Source of the DNA: Haliea sp.
Lineage (GTDB): Bacteria; Pseudomonadota; Gammaproteobacteria; Pseudomonadales; Halieaceae
Assembly: GCA_016704305.1 (NCBI GenBank)
Contig: JADJAL010000008.1
Span: forward strand, 92,044-156,043
DNA: 64,000 nt
Direction: 5' to 3'
The position numbers were made by a program, and so were the translations under genes. The notes below the pieces were generated by a model. The model did no database searches, was not told where the DNA came from, and saw only the letters and a program-made list of their open reading frames with translations. The first letter of the stretch is position 1. Each line of letters starts with the position of its first letter. This document shows, in pieces, positions 19,249 to 28,783 of this stretch.

Positions 19249-20001
19249 ATGTTGCGAGGGATTGTCCTGTTGCTGGTGGCGATGATGTTTTGTGGCGGTG
19301 CGCAGGCTGAACAGGCATTTCGCCTGATGGCCAACACCTCGCCACCCTACGCGGACGCGCAACTCCCCAACCAGGGGTTGGCGCTGGAGTTGGTCAAGTC
19401 TGTCTTCGCGCAAACAGACTATGCGCCCGAGATTACCATTGAAAACTGGTCGCGGGCGCTGGAGGGCACGCAGGTGGATGTGTACGACGCGCTGGCAGCG
19501 GCGTGGTATTCCAAAGAGCGCGAAGAGGATTTGCTATTCAGCAAGCCGTATCTGCGCAGTGAGTTGCTCATCCTCAAACTGCGTTCCAATCAGGGGCGGT
19601 ATACAAGCCTCGATCAGTTGGCGGGCAGCCGTCTTGGTGTCAGGACGGATTACGCCTACGGGGTGGATTTCTCAGCTATCCCTAACCTGACGCTGGTGGA
19701 AGAGGATCAACTCGTACCGCTCCTGCTCAACCTGCTCAACGGCAAGGTGGACTTTGTGATTGCCGACCAGCGCTCGGCGGCCATGGAGTTGCACGAGTAC
19801 TTCAAGGACAAAATTACGCAATTTGCCGTGGTGGATATCGCGTTGCCCCCGGTCGAGCGACACGTTGCCGCCAGTCGGGCCTGGCCAGAGGGCGAGAATA
19901 TGATCGCCGAGTTCAATCGCGCTCTGGCAGCCAAGCAAAAAGATGGTTCACTGGAAGCCATTATCCGCAAGTGGGATGAGCGCTATGGCGGCGTGGAATA
20001 G
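19249..20001 (+). CDS. Periplasmic solute-binding protein family 3
   Basis: Secreted binding protein of the polar-amino-acid (SBP_bac_3) fold. The 250-residue product has a signal peptide (MLRGIVLLLVAMMFCGGAQA). Family features are FRLMANTSPPYADAQL, LALELVKSVFAQT, LFSKPYLRSELLILKL and LAGSRLGVRTDYAYG. No permease or ATPase gene is adjacent. Orphan proteins of this type in marine gammaproteobacteria often act as sensors or have lost transport partners, so a transport role is uncertain. The mobile island begins just downstream. Confidence 0.85.
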   Translation: MLRGIVLLLVAMMFCGGAQAEQAFRLMANTSPPYADAQLPNQGLALELVKSVFAQTDYAPEITIENWSRALEGTQVDVYDALAAAWYSKEREEDLLFSKPYLRSELLILKLRSNQGRYTSLDQLAGSRLGVRTDYAYGVDFSAIPNLTLVEEDQLVPLLLNLLNGKVDFVIADQRSAAMELHEYFKDKITQFAVVDIALPPVERHVAASRAWPEGENMIAEFNRALAAKQKDGSLEAIIRKWDERYGGVE

Positions 20002-20144
20002 TCTGCCGAGGTATTTCAAGTGCCCCAAGCAGTAATGTCCACTTCGTCCAATTCTAAAATATCCCCTTTTGATTTTTTGGGATACTCTGATTAATTCCCA
20101 CATTCGCTCATAATAGGTACAGCCAACAACTCCGGTAAACATGC

Positions 20145-20697
20145 ATGCGCCAAGACTCCTTTTCTTATGCCGGATTTGAGAAGTACCGCAAGAAAACCCG
20201 CAAGGAATAGTTTCTGGAAGAGATGGAAACCATCATCCCCTGGCAGGAATTGTCCGAAGCCATTGAGCCGTTCTACCCCAAACCCGAAGGAGCCGGTCGC
20301 CGCCCCGTGGGTATCGAGCGCATGCTGCGCATTCACTTCATCCAGCACTGGTTCAATTTGTCCGATCCGGCCGCCGAGGAAGCGCTCTACGACTCCCGTG
20401 CCCTGCGCCAGTTCGAATTGATGGGCAGGAGCCGGTACCGGATGAGACCACCATTTGCAAATTCCGCCACCTGATGGAGAAGCACAATCTGGGCGATCAC
20501 CTGTTCCACCTGGTCAATCAGTACCTGAAGGAGAACGGGCTGAAGGTCTCCCGGGGCACCATCGTCGACGCCAGCATCATCAGTGCACCGAGTTCGACCA
20601 AGAACAAGAAGAAGGAGCGCGACCCGGAGATGCACCAGACGCGCAAGAGCAACCAGTGGTACTTCGGCATGAAGGCCCACATCGGCGTAGAGAATAT
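20145..20697 (+). pseudogene. IS5-family transposase remnant
   Basis: N-terminal half of an IS5-type DDE transposase: MRQDSFSYAGFEKYRKKT, MLRIHFIQHWFNLSDPAAEE, GTIVDASIISAPSSTKNKKK and NQWYFGMKAHIGV, each closely matching IS5 landmarks. It is broken in three ways. There is an in-frame TAG at 20208-20210, probably CAG originally. The frame shifts near 20415-20430. It stops abruptly after GMKAHIGV at about 20697, so the second catalytic Asp and the Glu are missing. Sequence after 20700 belongs to another gene. Confidence 0.9.
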
Positions 20698-20703
20698 AGC
20701 ATC

Positions 20704-22096
20704 ATGGACCGAACGCGCTACATGCTGATCATTCTGATTGTCAGCGCCGGTTTACTCTTCATCACCTTCTACCCTGGTGCGATGAGTATCGATTCCTACG
20801 AACAATTGCGACAGGCGCGCAGCGGCCAGTTTGGAGACTGGCACCCTCCGTTTATGGCCTGGGGTGGAGAGCATTCGATGCGATTCTACAAGGATCATTC
20901 TGATGCTTCTCGCACAACTCGGTCTGTATCTATTCTCACTGGCGGGCCATCGCGCGGGTGGCGCTACCGGGACCTGACTCCGTTCGTCTTGGCTTTGTGA
21001 TCGCCTCGCTCTGGCTGGCACCGGTGTCGGGAATTATTGGTGTCGTCTGGAAGGACATCTGGACTTCCTGTCTGCTGCTGCTCACTGGCGCCTGCTGTCT
21101 GGCAATCACTACGGCAACCGGCAGGGCGTGGCATTTGCGTTGCTTGGGCGCGGCCGCGCTTGCGTTCACTGCCGCTTTACTGTTTCGCCCCAATGCGGTT
21201 TTTGGTGGGCGTACCTTTTGCTCGCGTATCTATTGTGGATGACCCGCCCCGCTCCGCGCACGGTGCGCTGGGGAGTAAGCGTCCTTTTTGTGGGAGCGGC
21301 CGCCCTGGCCCTGCTTTGCTCGTGTCCAGCGGGCTGAATCGGGTCCTGACTGTGCATCACCAGCATCCGCTGCAATCGATTCTGATATTTGATATCGCGG
21401 GGTGTCCACACTGTGGTGGCCGTGCAGACTTTCTCAATGATGCTAGCGAGTCAATACCAGATGTTATGCGGCAACAAAGGTCGGTCGAATTGTCCGCACT
21501 GCAGGCCGCCTACTATCCCAGCACCTGGACACCGTTGGTCTTCGAGACCGATAGTCCCTTGGCCATTACCGATTCCGCGATTCAGGTCGAGCATCTGGCT
21601 GCGATATGGTCGGGCGCTGTGACCGCAGAGCCCAGTATATATCTTGAGCATCGCGCACGCGTGTTTCGCGAAGTCATTGGCGCAACGGCCGCTCCTTTGT
21701 TTGCTCCGGTCTACTTCGGCATCCCGAGACTCGCCGGACTACCAGCAGGTCGCCCAGTTGTTCCCGACTATCGAACCATTGGAACTCTCACCCGTGCAGG
21801 CGCTCTTACGCAGCGCCTTTGAGCAATCCGCACGCAGCATTTTTTACCGACCGTATTTCTGGCTTTTGCTGAACGTGGCTCTTGTAATAACTTTCGCAAT
21901 CATCAGCGGCGCGCAGTGCCGGACTGGTTGCGATAGGCAGCAGCGGACTCATGTACGAACTCGCGCCTTTTTCCTAGCGCCTTCGGCGGATTATCGTTAT
22001 TCGCACTGGCTCGTGTTGTCGACCTGGGTGCTGGCGTTTGGACTAGGCAGTCAGTTCCTCCAGAAACGGAATTCACCTCAGCAAGCTAGTGTCTAA
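20704..22096 (+). pseudogene. Decayed polytopic membrane protein
   Basis: Several overlapping frames together describe one multi-spanning membrane protein of about 450 residues. It starts MDRTRYMLIILIVSAGLLFI (20704) and continues YPGAMSIDSYEQLRQARSGQ, GDWHPPFMAW, VWKDIWTSCLLLLTGACCLA, LLLAYLLWMTRPAP and YYPSTWTPLVFETDSPL, ending near 22096. At least six frame changes are needed to read it. The opening (FYPGAMSIDSYEQL, then HPPFMAW) resembles uncharacterised bacterial membrane proteins of the DUF6020 type. That assignment is tentative. It abuts the IS5 remnant directly. Confidence 0.65.
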
Positions 22097-22190
22097 CGTC
22101 CGTTTTGCTCTCGCATTGCGTTGATACTGGCTAACAGTTCCTTGGCACTGCAAGGTTCGTCGTATTGTCGTTCAGTTACATCGGCTTCTA
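22093..22190 (-). pseudogene. C-terminal tail of an interrupted gene
   Basis: On the minus strand, reading from the IS701 end at 22190, a coding-looking tail of about 31 residues (EADVTERQYDEPCSAKELLA to MREQNGR) runs to a TAG at 22093-22095. It overlaps the membrane-protein stop tail to tail. It may be the 3' end of a gene whose body was displaced when the IS701 element inserted. Too short to identify. Confidence 0.3.
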
Positions 22191-22191
22191 G

Positions 22192-22818
22192 CATTACTGT
22201 GTTATAAAATAAGATATTATGGCGACACTTCAAGTAGTTTGTGAGGCTGGCCATGAGTGTGATTCTGGAACAGCCTAGCTCGAACGCTACTGCGATGGGA
22301 TTGTGAGCACCTTGTTGCACGCCGACCGCGAACAACCAGGCGATGGTATATCAAGGGTTTGATGCTGCCGGGGAGCGCAAGAGCGTGGAGCCTATGGCGG
22401 CACGGGTAGCGCCGGAGCAGGTGTACTCGGCGCACCAGTCCAGGCATCGCCTGTTGGCCCGCGCGCCATGGAGCGACGAAGCGATGCTGTCAGCGGTGGC
22501 CAGACGGGTACTGCCGGAGCTGATTGCGCCGGACGACGACGCGGTGCATTGATTCTGACGACTACCGGGTTTCCGAAGAGCGGAAACACTCGGTAGGCGT
22601 GGCGCGACAGTACTGCGGCCAGACGGGTGAAACAGGACAACTGTCGGGTGACCGTATCACTGTCGATCGCCACCGGAGCGCGGCAGCCTGCCGATCGGTT
22701 ATGAGTTGTACTTGCCACGGGAATGGGCAGACGATGAGGCGCGCCGGAGCAAGGCGGGCGTGCCGGACGAGGTGGAGTTCAAGACCAAGCCTGCGCTGGC
22801 GATGAAGCAGATTGAAGC
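22192..22818 (+). mobile_element. IS701-family element, copy A (5' part only)
   Basis: Left end and N-terminal half of an IS701-family transposase. The terminal repeat tactgtgttata is at 22195-22206, preceded by CTAG (22188-22191), a YTAR-type target as known for IS701. The transposase starts at ATG 22253 (MSVILEQRFERY), 58 bases from the repeat, exactly as in the second copy at 29888-31346. Recognisable segments include MLPGERKSVEPMAARVAPEQ, SVGVARQYCGQTG and GVPDEVEFKTKPALAMKQIE. The reading frame is broken several times. The copy ends at 22818, where the IS66 derivative begins. Confidence 0.85.
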
Positions 22819-23797
22819 GTAACCGGCCAAAGTAGCCGTTATTGATCCGCCATCGCCAAGTCTGATTTCATGGGATTATCGGCGAACTTTTCCTTCCACA
22901 CACGCGGGGTCAATTCGATCACTTTGCTCGCTGGATGCACGTTGATGCGCTGCACATCGATCAGATACGTGTAGGGATTAACACCCGCAGCCGGCAGGTT
23001 GCCAGCAGGCTCTGGATGAACCCGATGCGCTCGGCACCGATCTCCGTCCAGGCGAACAGGTAGTTTTTCTTGCCCATGGGAATGGGGCGCAAGCCCCGCT
23101 CCAAATGGTTGGTGTCATTCGGCACATTCGGGTCAGCCAGGAACGCCTGTAAGCTGCCCTGACGGCTCATCGCGTATTTCAGCGCCTTGCTCACCGGACT
23201 GGTGGGCAACAGGTCAGCCGGTGGCACTGCCGGTCGCACCAGGCCAGAAGGCCTGGACACCGGTTCGCTGTGTTGCATCCGGTAGTCCCGCTTTCTCCTC
23301 GCCGCCCAGTTCCCGCTCTCGCAGATTTCCCCTCATGGCGATAGAGGACCCCGATCAGGCCAGGGCCTCAGCGCTCGCCGCCGGGTCACGGTCCCGCGCC
23401 TGCTCAAAATATCGGCGGCAATGGGCCCAGCATTGCGCGTGGATGATGAGTTTTGCCCTTGGCATAGGCGGCATAGGCCTCATACCCGCCACTCAGCAGG
23501 GTGCCTTGGAATTCGCCGAGGAAGGTAGTGACATGCCGGTGTTCCCGGGATGGGGCATAGCGGAACATCTGGTTAAGATTAAGGCCGTGGCGCAGCGCCA
23601 CTTCGGCGATGGAGGTATTGGGCTGCCGGCATTCATCGACCACACGTTGCTTGAATGCGGGTGAGTGGCGACGCCGACGCTTGATGACCTTTGGGAGAGA
23701 CGCTTCGTTATCCATATCAGGTGCCCACCTAAGTTAAGTGGGCACCTACATTAGCGGCAAGAACTGAGAAAAAAAGATGGGTTTACCGGACGGTTAC
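22819..23797 (-). mobile_element. IS66-family deletion derivative
   Basis: Both ends begin GTAACCG reading inward (22819 and the complement of 23797), as expected for IS66-family tips. On the minus strand, tnpA begins at 23715 (MDNEASLPKVIKRRRRHSPA, FKQRVVDECRQPNTSIAEVA). After about 50 residues it runs directly into the middle of tnpC (FLGEFQGTLLSGGYEAYAAY). The tnpC C-terminus follows with frame changes (NDTNHLERGLRPIPMGKKNY, FAWTEIGAERIGFIQSLLA) and ends at about 22846. tnpB and most of tnpC are deleted, so it cannot move on its own. It interrupts IS701 copy A. Confidence 0.82.
23720..23746. repeat. Palindrome upstream of the IS66 tnpA
   Basis: Nine-base arms (ggtgcccac and gtgggcacc) around a nine-base centre lie immediately upstream of the minus-strand tnpA start at 23715. 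A near copy, with its centre in the opposite orientation, lies at 23924-23950. Position and symmetry fit an operator or an end-proximal hairpin of the IS66 element. This is inferred from sequence only. Confidence 0.6.
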
Positions 23798-23941
23798 GAT
23801 GCTGGCAACCCTGGATGAGAAGGACACAGCACTGAATGAGACGAATGCAGCTCTGAACCCTCATTGAGAACCTGGAAAGCACCGGTCAAGGTGTGATGGC
23901 GGGACGGCTACATCCATAATAGATACCCACTTAACTTAGGT

Positions 23942-23999
23942 GGGCACCTACGTTAGCGGCTTCAGATGCGAAGGGAAGATGGGTTTGCCGGACGCTTAC
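23942..23999. repeat. Solitary second IS66 end
   Basis: This 58-base stretch matches 23740-23797 along its length with roughly a dozen differences, in the same orientation. Its complement begins GTAAGCGTCCGGCAAACCC, the canonical IS66 tip. No transposase is attached: directly after it, at 24001, the glycosyltransferase C-terminus begins. It is the scar of a second IS66-type element. The intervening 23798-23923 encodes a short stretch (LDEKDTALNETNAAL) that may be a tnpC N-terminal fragment. Confidence 0.7.
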
Positions 24000-24000
24000 A

Positions 24001-25187
24001 CTACAGCCACTCTCTGGCGATTCTCGGGTGGCCAAAATCACGTAGTAATATTTCTCTGGCGCGAGACTTACTAAAATATCGCGCGAGATATTCCGCGTAA
24101 TGATCAAGCTTTCGCAATCTCGCACTGCAACCGTGCTCTATCTCTATCAACTCTTGCGCAAAGTCTGCTGGTGTTTCCTTGATATTGAATACAATGTTGG
24201 GCTCAGCAAATCCCTCTGCTCCGATGGCTGTGGTAACCAGTGGCACACCATGCTGCATGGCCTCAAAATCTTCCCCTTCACACCTGCACCAAATCGCAGG
24301 GGAACGGCTACCATTCTGGTCTGGCGGTACCGCTCTGCCAATTCGTCATCACTCAAATACCCGTGTACAATCACATGCTTACCAGCCAAGGCCTTAACCG
24401 AATCTGGCGTATTAGAACCAACCACATTTAGCTTAATATCTGGGCATGCCGCAACAACCAATGGCAGTATCTCCTTTACAAACCAACAAACCGCATCTAT
24501 GTTTGGCGAATGGTTAAACCCAGCCACAAAAAGAATGTCGACACGGTCCTGCCAGCTATAGGGTTCTACCTCTGACCGCTCCATCACATACAGAGGTATG
24601 GCGGAAACATCGACCGCAGGAGCAATCTCAGCAACCCTTTCCACTTCAATCAGTGATGGGAAATAAACTTTGTCAAAACTCTCAAAGATGGCCAGCTCAC
24701 GCTGTTTCCACTTTTCAGATTGGTCCCTGTGCTTTTGGTTACCAGTAAACAGATATTCTCTTTCCATCCGCATGAAATGTAGGTCATGGCCAAAGTAGAT
24801 CATTTTGGGTCTGGGGTTCACATTTCTGAGGTAGCTCAAAAATTGTTCCGCTACGTGGGGGCGATGCACGTATATTACATCGATGCATTTAGCATTTTCC
24901 TGTAACCAAGTCGGAAAATTGCGAGCCACTTTTTCACCCACCAACACCTCAACCCCCATGGATTGCAGCTCCTTGGTGTACGGCTGATGTGGGAAGAAAT
25001 TTGCGCCGACGAACTTCACGTTGTAGCCCATCTCCACCATCAACTGTAAGTAAAGCCAAGTTGACCGTGAACCAGCATCCTTATCATACGAAGGCACGTA
25101 ATGATCAATTATCAACACGGTGCGATGATTACGACTTCTATCCTTGGCCAGGAATAACCACTGAGCATTGGGAAAGTTTTCGAGCAC
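24001..25187 (-). pseudogene. GT4 glycosyltransferase domain (C-terminal part of decayed fusion gene)
   Basis: Glycosyltransferase group-1 (GT4, GT-B fold) domain: TVLIIDHYVPSYDKDAGSRS, VDILFVAGFNHSPNIDAVCW, LAGKHVIVHGYLSDDELAER and VPLRFGAGVKGKI. It continues in a second frame with EAMQHGVPLVTTAIGAEGF to the end at 24001. The frame change near 24270 is a single T. It is in the same frame as the GT2 segment upstream, separated only by TAG (25197-25199). Together with the fusion order seen in other bacteria, this points to one original GT2-GT4 protein for surface-glycan synthesis. Codon usage is visibly lower in GC than in the flanking chromosome. Confidence 0.8.
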
Positions 25188-25196
25188 TAAAGTTGT

Positions 25197-26183
25197 CTAT
25201 TTTTTCAGGAATTTCTCTTTATTTATTAGCTGGTGCTTCTTTATGCCACTACTTAGATCGGTCCCGTTGGATACACCTTCATAGTGATAAATTCTGGATT
25301 TAGGTTGATATAGCACTTTATAACCGGCAGCACGTACTTTAAAACACAGATCGGTATCTTCGTAGTAAGCGGGAGCATAGCGCTGGTCAAAACCATCTAC
25401 CTCATCCCACAATGCACGACGGATGAGAAGGCAAGCTCCAGATATATAATCGACTTCCTTCAGGTAGTTATACTCAGGTCCACTAGGATCATCCATGCGA
25501 CCAAAGTTCCAACCAGAAGCATCATCCCAAATAATTCCGCCGGCTTCCTGCAACTGTCCGTTGCCAAACAGCAGCATGGGCCCAACGATGCCCGCGCTCG
25601 GATCCGCATCCAGAGTATCTACCAGATGGGATAACCAATCTTGCGTAAACGCGGTGTCGTTATTGAGAAACAGTAGGTACTCGCTACGCGTATGACAGAC
25701 ACTATTACAACAATTAATAACATAACCTTTATTTTCATCAGCCCTAACGATTTCTATGCCCTTAATTCGCTCGGTAATTGTGCTGGTTAGATCACTCGAT
25801 GCATCATCGGCAAGAATCAATTCATAATCCACACCTGCGGTGGTACTGAGTAATGACTGCAGACAAAATACCGTCATGCGATATTCGTTTGTATACCGGT
25901 ATCACAATAGAGACACGTGGCTGTTCTGACTTAGGAAAGCAAACTCAAGGCTGTCCAGCGGCGGCTCTAGCTCTGGTTTGAACTCAGGTATCACAAAGCC
26001 ATCAATTTTTGGAAATCGTTGTTGTATCCATACTTCTAAATCGATTCGGCTGGTACCAAAGAAAACGGAGACTGCTCGTTTAAATCGCGGCCAGCTTGCA
26101 CTCCGAATCGTTGACATAGGATTGCGAACCATATAGGCCAAAATTTTAAAGACAAGGTCCGTGCGGGATTGTCGAGAGAGCAA
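25197..26183 (-). pseudogene. GT2 glycosyltransferase domain (middle part of decayed fusion gene)
   Basis: GT-A-fold family 2 glycosyltransferase. It contains LSTTAGVDYELILADDASSD, LLFLNNDTAFTQDWL (the DxD-like metal site), VGPMLLFGNGQLQEAGGI, the acceptor loop DYISGACLLIRRALWDEVDG and YYEDTDLCFKVRAAGYKV. N-terminal to this is a linker domain (MLSRQSRTDLVFKILAYMVR to SLEFAFLSQ). A stop at 25902-25904 coincides with two compensating indels: the other frame reads SIVIPVYK across the break, and the original frame resumes at NEYRMTVFCLQS. It ends in TAG before the GT4 domain. Confidence 0.8.
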
Positions 26184-27664
26184 AGAAGTGCGGGGTGTAT
26201 TCGCTCACATGTTTTTGGGCGCCAATAAGAATAGTCTCACAATAAGTTTCTGAACGAGGTCTCAGAGTGGCCAGCTTATAGAGCATTGCTATCAAAGCAG
26301 TGAGCTTGCCAAGCGGTGTTTTTCTATAGGCTAGCAGTTTAAGGTAGACCGTATTCAGGATGCTGAACAGGTAATCGGACTTCGCCGCCAGTTGACGCTC
26401 AGTTTCCAAGCATTCGGCTAGTTTTTTGTCGCGGAGGCTTAACTCCTGCCTGGTGGTCTCCTCGGCGTGACAGGTATCGGCAAGTTCACGTCCAGCTGCC
26501 AACAAAGCCTCCCCCAATTGACTCACTGTCTCCATGTTTTCTGCCAGTTTTTTGTCACGAAGGCGCAGCTCCTGTCCGGCGGCTTCCTGGGCTCTAAGGC
26601 TTTCGGCAAGTTCACGTACGACCGCCTCCATTTTCGCCTCCTTGCGCTCCAGCTCTCTAAGGCTTTCGGCAAGTTCACGTACGACCGCCTCCATTTTCGC
26701 CTCCTTGCGCTCCAGCTCTTTATTTTTGTAAGCCAGATTATCGTGTAAGGAAGTCTGCGCGGCATTAAAATGTTGTCGTGCCTGATCTCGCTCAGATGTT
26801 ACTATCCCCAATGCCGCACGAAGTTCTGACACATCAGCCAGTGCGTCAAATGCCTGACCAAATCCCCGCACCCGCTGCGCGAGGTTCGGGCTCTGAGCGG
26901 GTAGCCGTTTCGGTAGCTGGTCGCTCTCACAGGCCTGCAGGAGTACTTGGTGCAGCCGGCTTTGGTGCACGGTCAATCGGCTTTCATCCACCTGCTCTGC
27001 TCGCGAGTGATCAAGCTGCTGATCGTAATCAGCCCCCGCATCAACCAAATCTATGGGAACGCCGATGGCACCGAGCCGTTTGCTCAACTCTTCCCAAGCG
27101 CTTCTTTGCTCATAAGAAAACGCCTCATAGTGAATCAGTGTTCCACCTTCAGCCTGCATTATCTGCATGGCTTGGCGATTATAGAGTTCCCACAAATCCA
27201 ATCCGTACTCCAACGGGAAACCATGACGTGCCCTCAGTGAGGCTGCTACTGGTAAGGGTGCACGATATACAAATAATTTGGCCGCCGTTTTAAGCGCTGA
27301 CGCCCAGGCGGGCCAGGCGAAAATCAACCTTGGATCCTTGAGTAACCAGGGACTTCGGGAACTCAGGCTTTCAATCAACTGCCTGATTTCAGCCACCTCT
27401 TGTTTCGCCACGGGCGCGGGCTGAAACCAACTCGAATTGACTGCTGACAGCAACTTTTCATTGAGTTCGACTACGTCGAGGCGCTCCCAGAATCCTCGAG
27501 GGTTATCAACACCAGCGGATAATAGTTCATCTTGGATGCCGGCGTACAATCCACAGCGAACCAATGCACCAGAAATCAGAGGTACCGGATCGATGCATGC
27601 CCAGGATGACCAGGTTTTTTCGTTCTTGTGTGAAAGTAACTGCTCTGTAGTTATCTTTATTCAA
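26146..27664 (-). pseudogene. Sulfotransferase plus coiled coil (N-terminal part of decayed fusion gene)
   Basis: The most likely start is TTG 27662-27664. The PAPS-binding loop LGMHRSGTS near 27595 identifies a sulfotransferase fold. A frame change just after it (two bases missing) leads into SGALVRCGLYAGIQDELLSA, KDPRLIFAWPAWASALK and LFVYRAPLPVAASLRARHG. Residues 220-400 form a long coiled coil with an exact 21-residue duplication (ELERKEAKMEAVVRELAESLR twice), then SDYLFSILNTVYLKLLAYRK leads toward the GT2 part. Sulfotransferase-coiled coil-GT fusions in other bacteria modify surface polysaccharides. The gene lies wholly inside the IS-rich island. Confidence 0.75.
26594..26719. repeat. 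Exact 63-base tandem duplication in the coiled coil
   Basis: Two identical 63-base units, 26594-26656 and 26657-26719, encode the same 21 coiled-coil residues twice on the minus strand. The lack of any difference implies a recent, frame-preserving duplication. A diverged third relative (RAQEAAGQELRLRDKKLAE) precedes them on the plus-strand map. Confidence 0.95.
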
Positions 27665-27928
27665 GGATTTTTTAATACTGTGTTACTTAAGTTTAATAGG
27701 CTCATCGCGGTGGACTGTAGGTAAATTCGGCTGCTGTGAATGCTATTGGCAGCGCCGCATGTCGGTTTTGAACGGCATTGGACGTAAGTGATTATGCCAC
27801 GGTGGGTCATGGCCAAGTCAACCCAAATTTTGTCCCATATTAAATTAGTTTGAAGCTGGTGCTAGCAGCCTGTGGGACAGTATCTTCCAATCCGGACATG
27901 AGCCTGAAGGCGTCGGTGAATGAATCCT
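27665..27928. other. Non-coding stretch between fusion gene and integrase remnant
   Basis: No coding frame or recognisable RNA was found. The pair tgtccca (27833) and gtgggaca (27873) hints at a short inverted repeat that may mark the outer tip of the rve-integrase element. The terminal repeat itself could not be defined. Confidence 0.35.
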
Positions 27929-28750
27929 TTAGGCGGCGGGTTTTCGGGATCGATTAATCTGTTGAAATAGTTTGTCACTGGCGGTGTTTAATCGTCGGGC
28001 CGCTTCATTGTCGCTGCATTGCATGGCGATGTCATCCAGTTGCTTGAGGGTGATCCCCGGCTTCAGATATCGACTGCCATCCCGCAGGGATTTGAGCTTG
28101 TCATACGGGATCATCAGGTTGGTATAGGGGTAGCGTTTCCTGTGCTTGCCCTTGGCATTGATGATCTCTTTGGGAAGAAACAGGGGCGGTGGAAGTTCAG
28201 GTAAGGCGACAGCACATTCACGGTGAAGGCGTTGACCTGCTGGGCAAAGTGTCCAGGGATATGTTCGTAACCCAGGTGTTTTCGCCCGGTGGAGCCGTTC
28301 TTGCTCTCCACCAGCGCGTTGTCGTTGGTTTGGCGGGATCGGGATTTAGTGAACTCTATTCGCAGTTTCTCCAGCAGGTCGGCGACCCGGTGGTTGATAT
28401 ATTCCGAGCCGTTGTCAGTATGGAAGTTGTGGATGACGAAGGGGAAGGCTTCGAGCATCTGTTCTAGGGCCGGGAGCAGGTAACGTTCGCTGATACGCTC
28501 CACGCAGACGATGACCTGCATCTGGGTAGCCTCGTCGACGGCGTTAATGTGGTACAGCCCTTTGATGCCGTCCAGATCGCCTGGTGGACGCTATCCACGC
28601 GCAGGAAGCCGGGACGACCGTCAGGGAAGGGTTTGCGGCGCTCGCCAATCCTGACCGGGCGCGGGCGCGCTCTGTCTATATGACGACGACGGCGCTGATA
28701 GCCGGTGGAGTGGCGCAGGTTGTACAGGTGGCCGTTGGAGATACGGTGTT
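27929..28750 (-). pseudogene. Integrase-core (rve) transposase remnant
   Basis: DDE transposase with a retroviral-integrase core. The catalytic triad is visible as Asp in FLRVDSVHQ, Asp in FHTDNGSEYINH and Glu in ALVESKNGS. N-terminal basic region GHLYNLRHSTGYQRRRRH; C-terminal domain YDKLKSLRDGSRYLKPGITL ending RKPAA at 27929. The frame changes near 28580 (VHQ to LDGIKGLYHINAVDEAT) and near 28140. The first helix-turn-helix part is missing, cut at about 28750 by the adjoining IS5-like element. Confidence 0.8.
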
Positions 28751-28783
28751 GATTACCGCCTAAAACTGACCCAGTCAACAGCA

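Noticed and set aside
23700..24000. CRISPR-like repeats (two similar 58-base units with palindromes)
   Set aside because: Only two units, 202 bases apart, with IS66 tips and no regular spacers or cas genes; they are IS ends.
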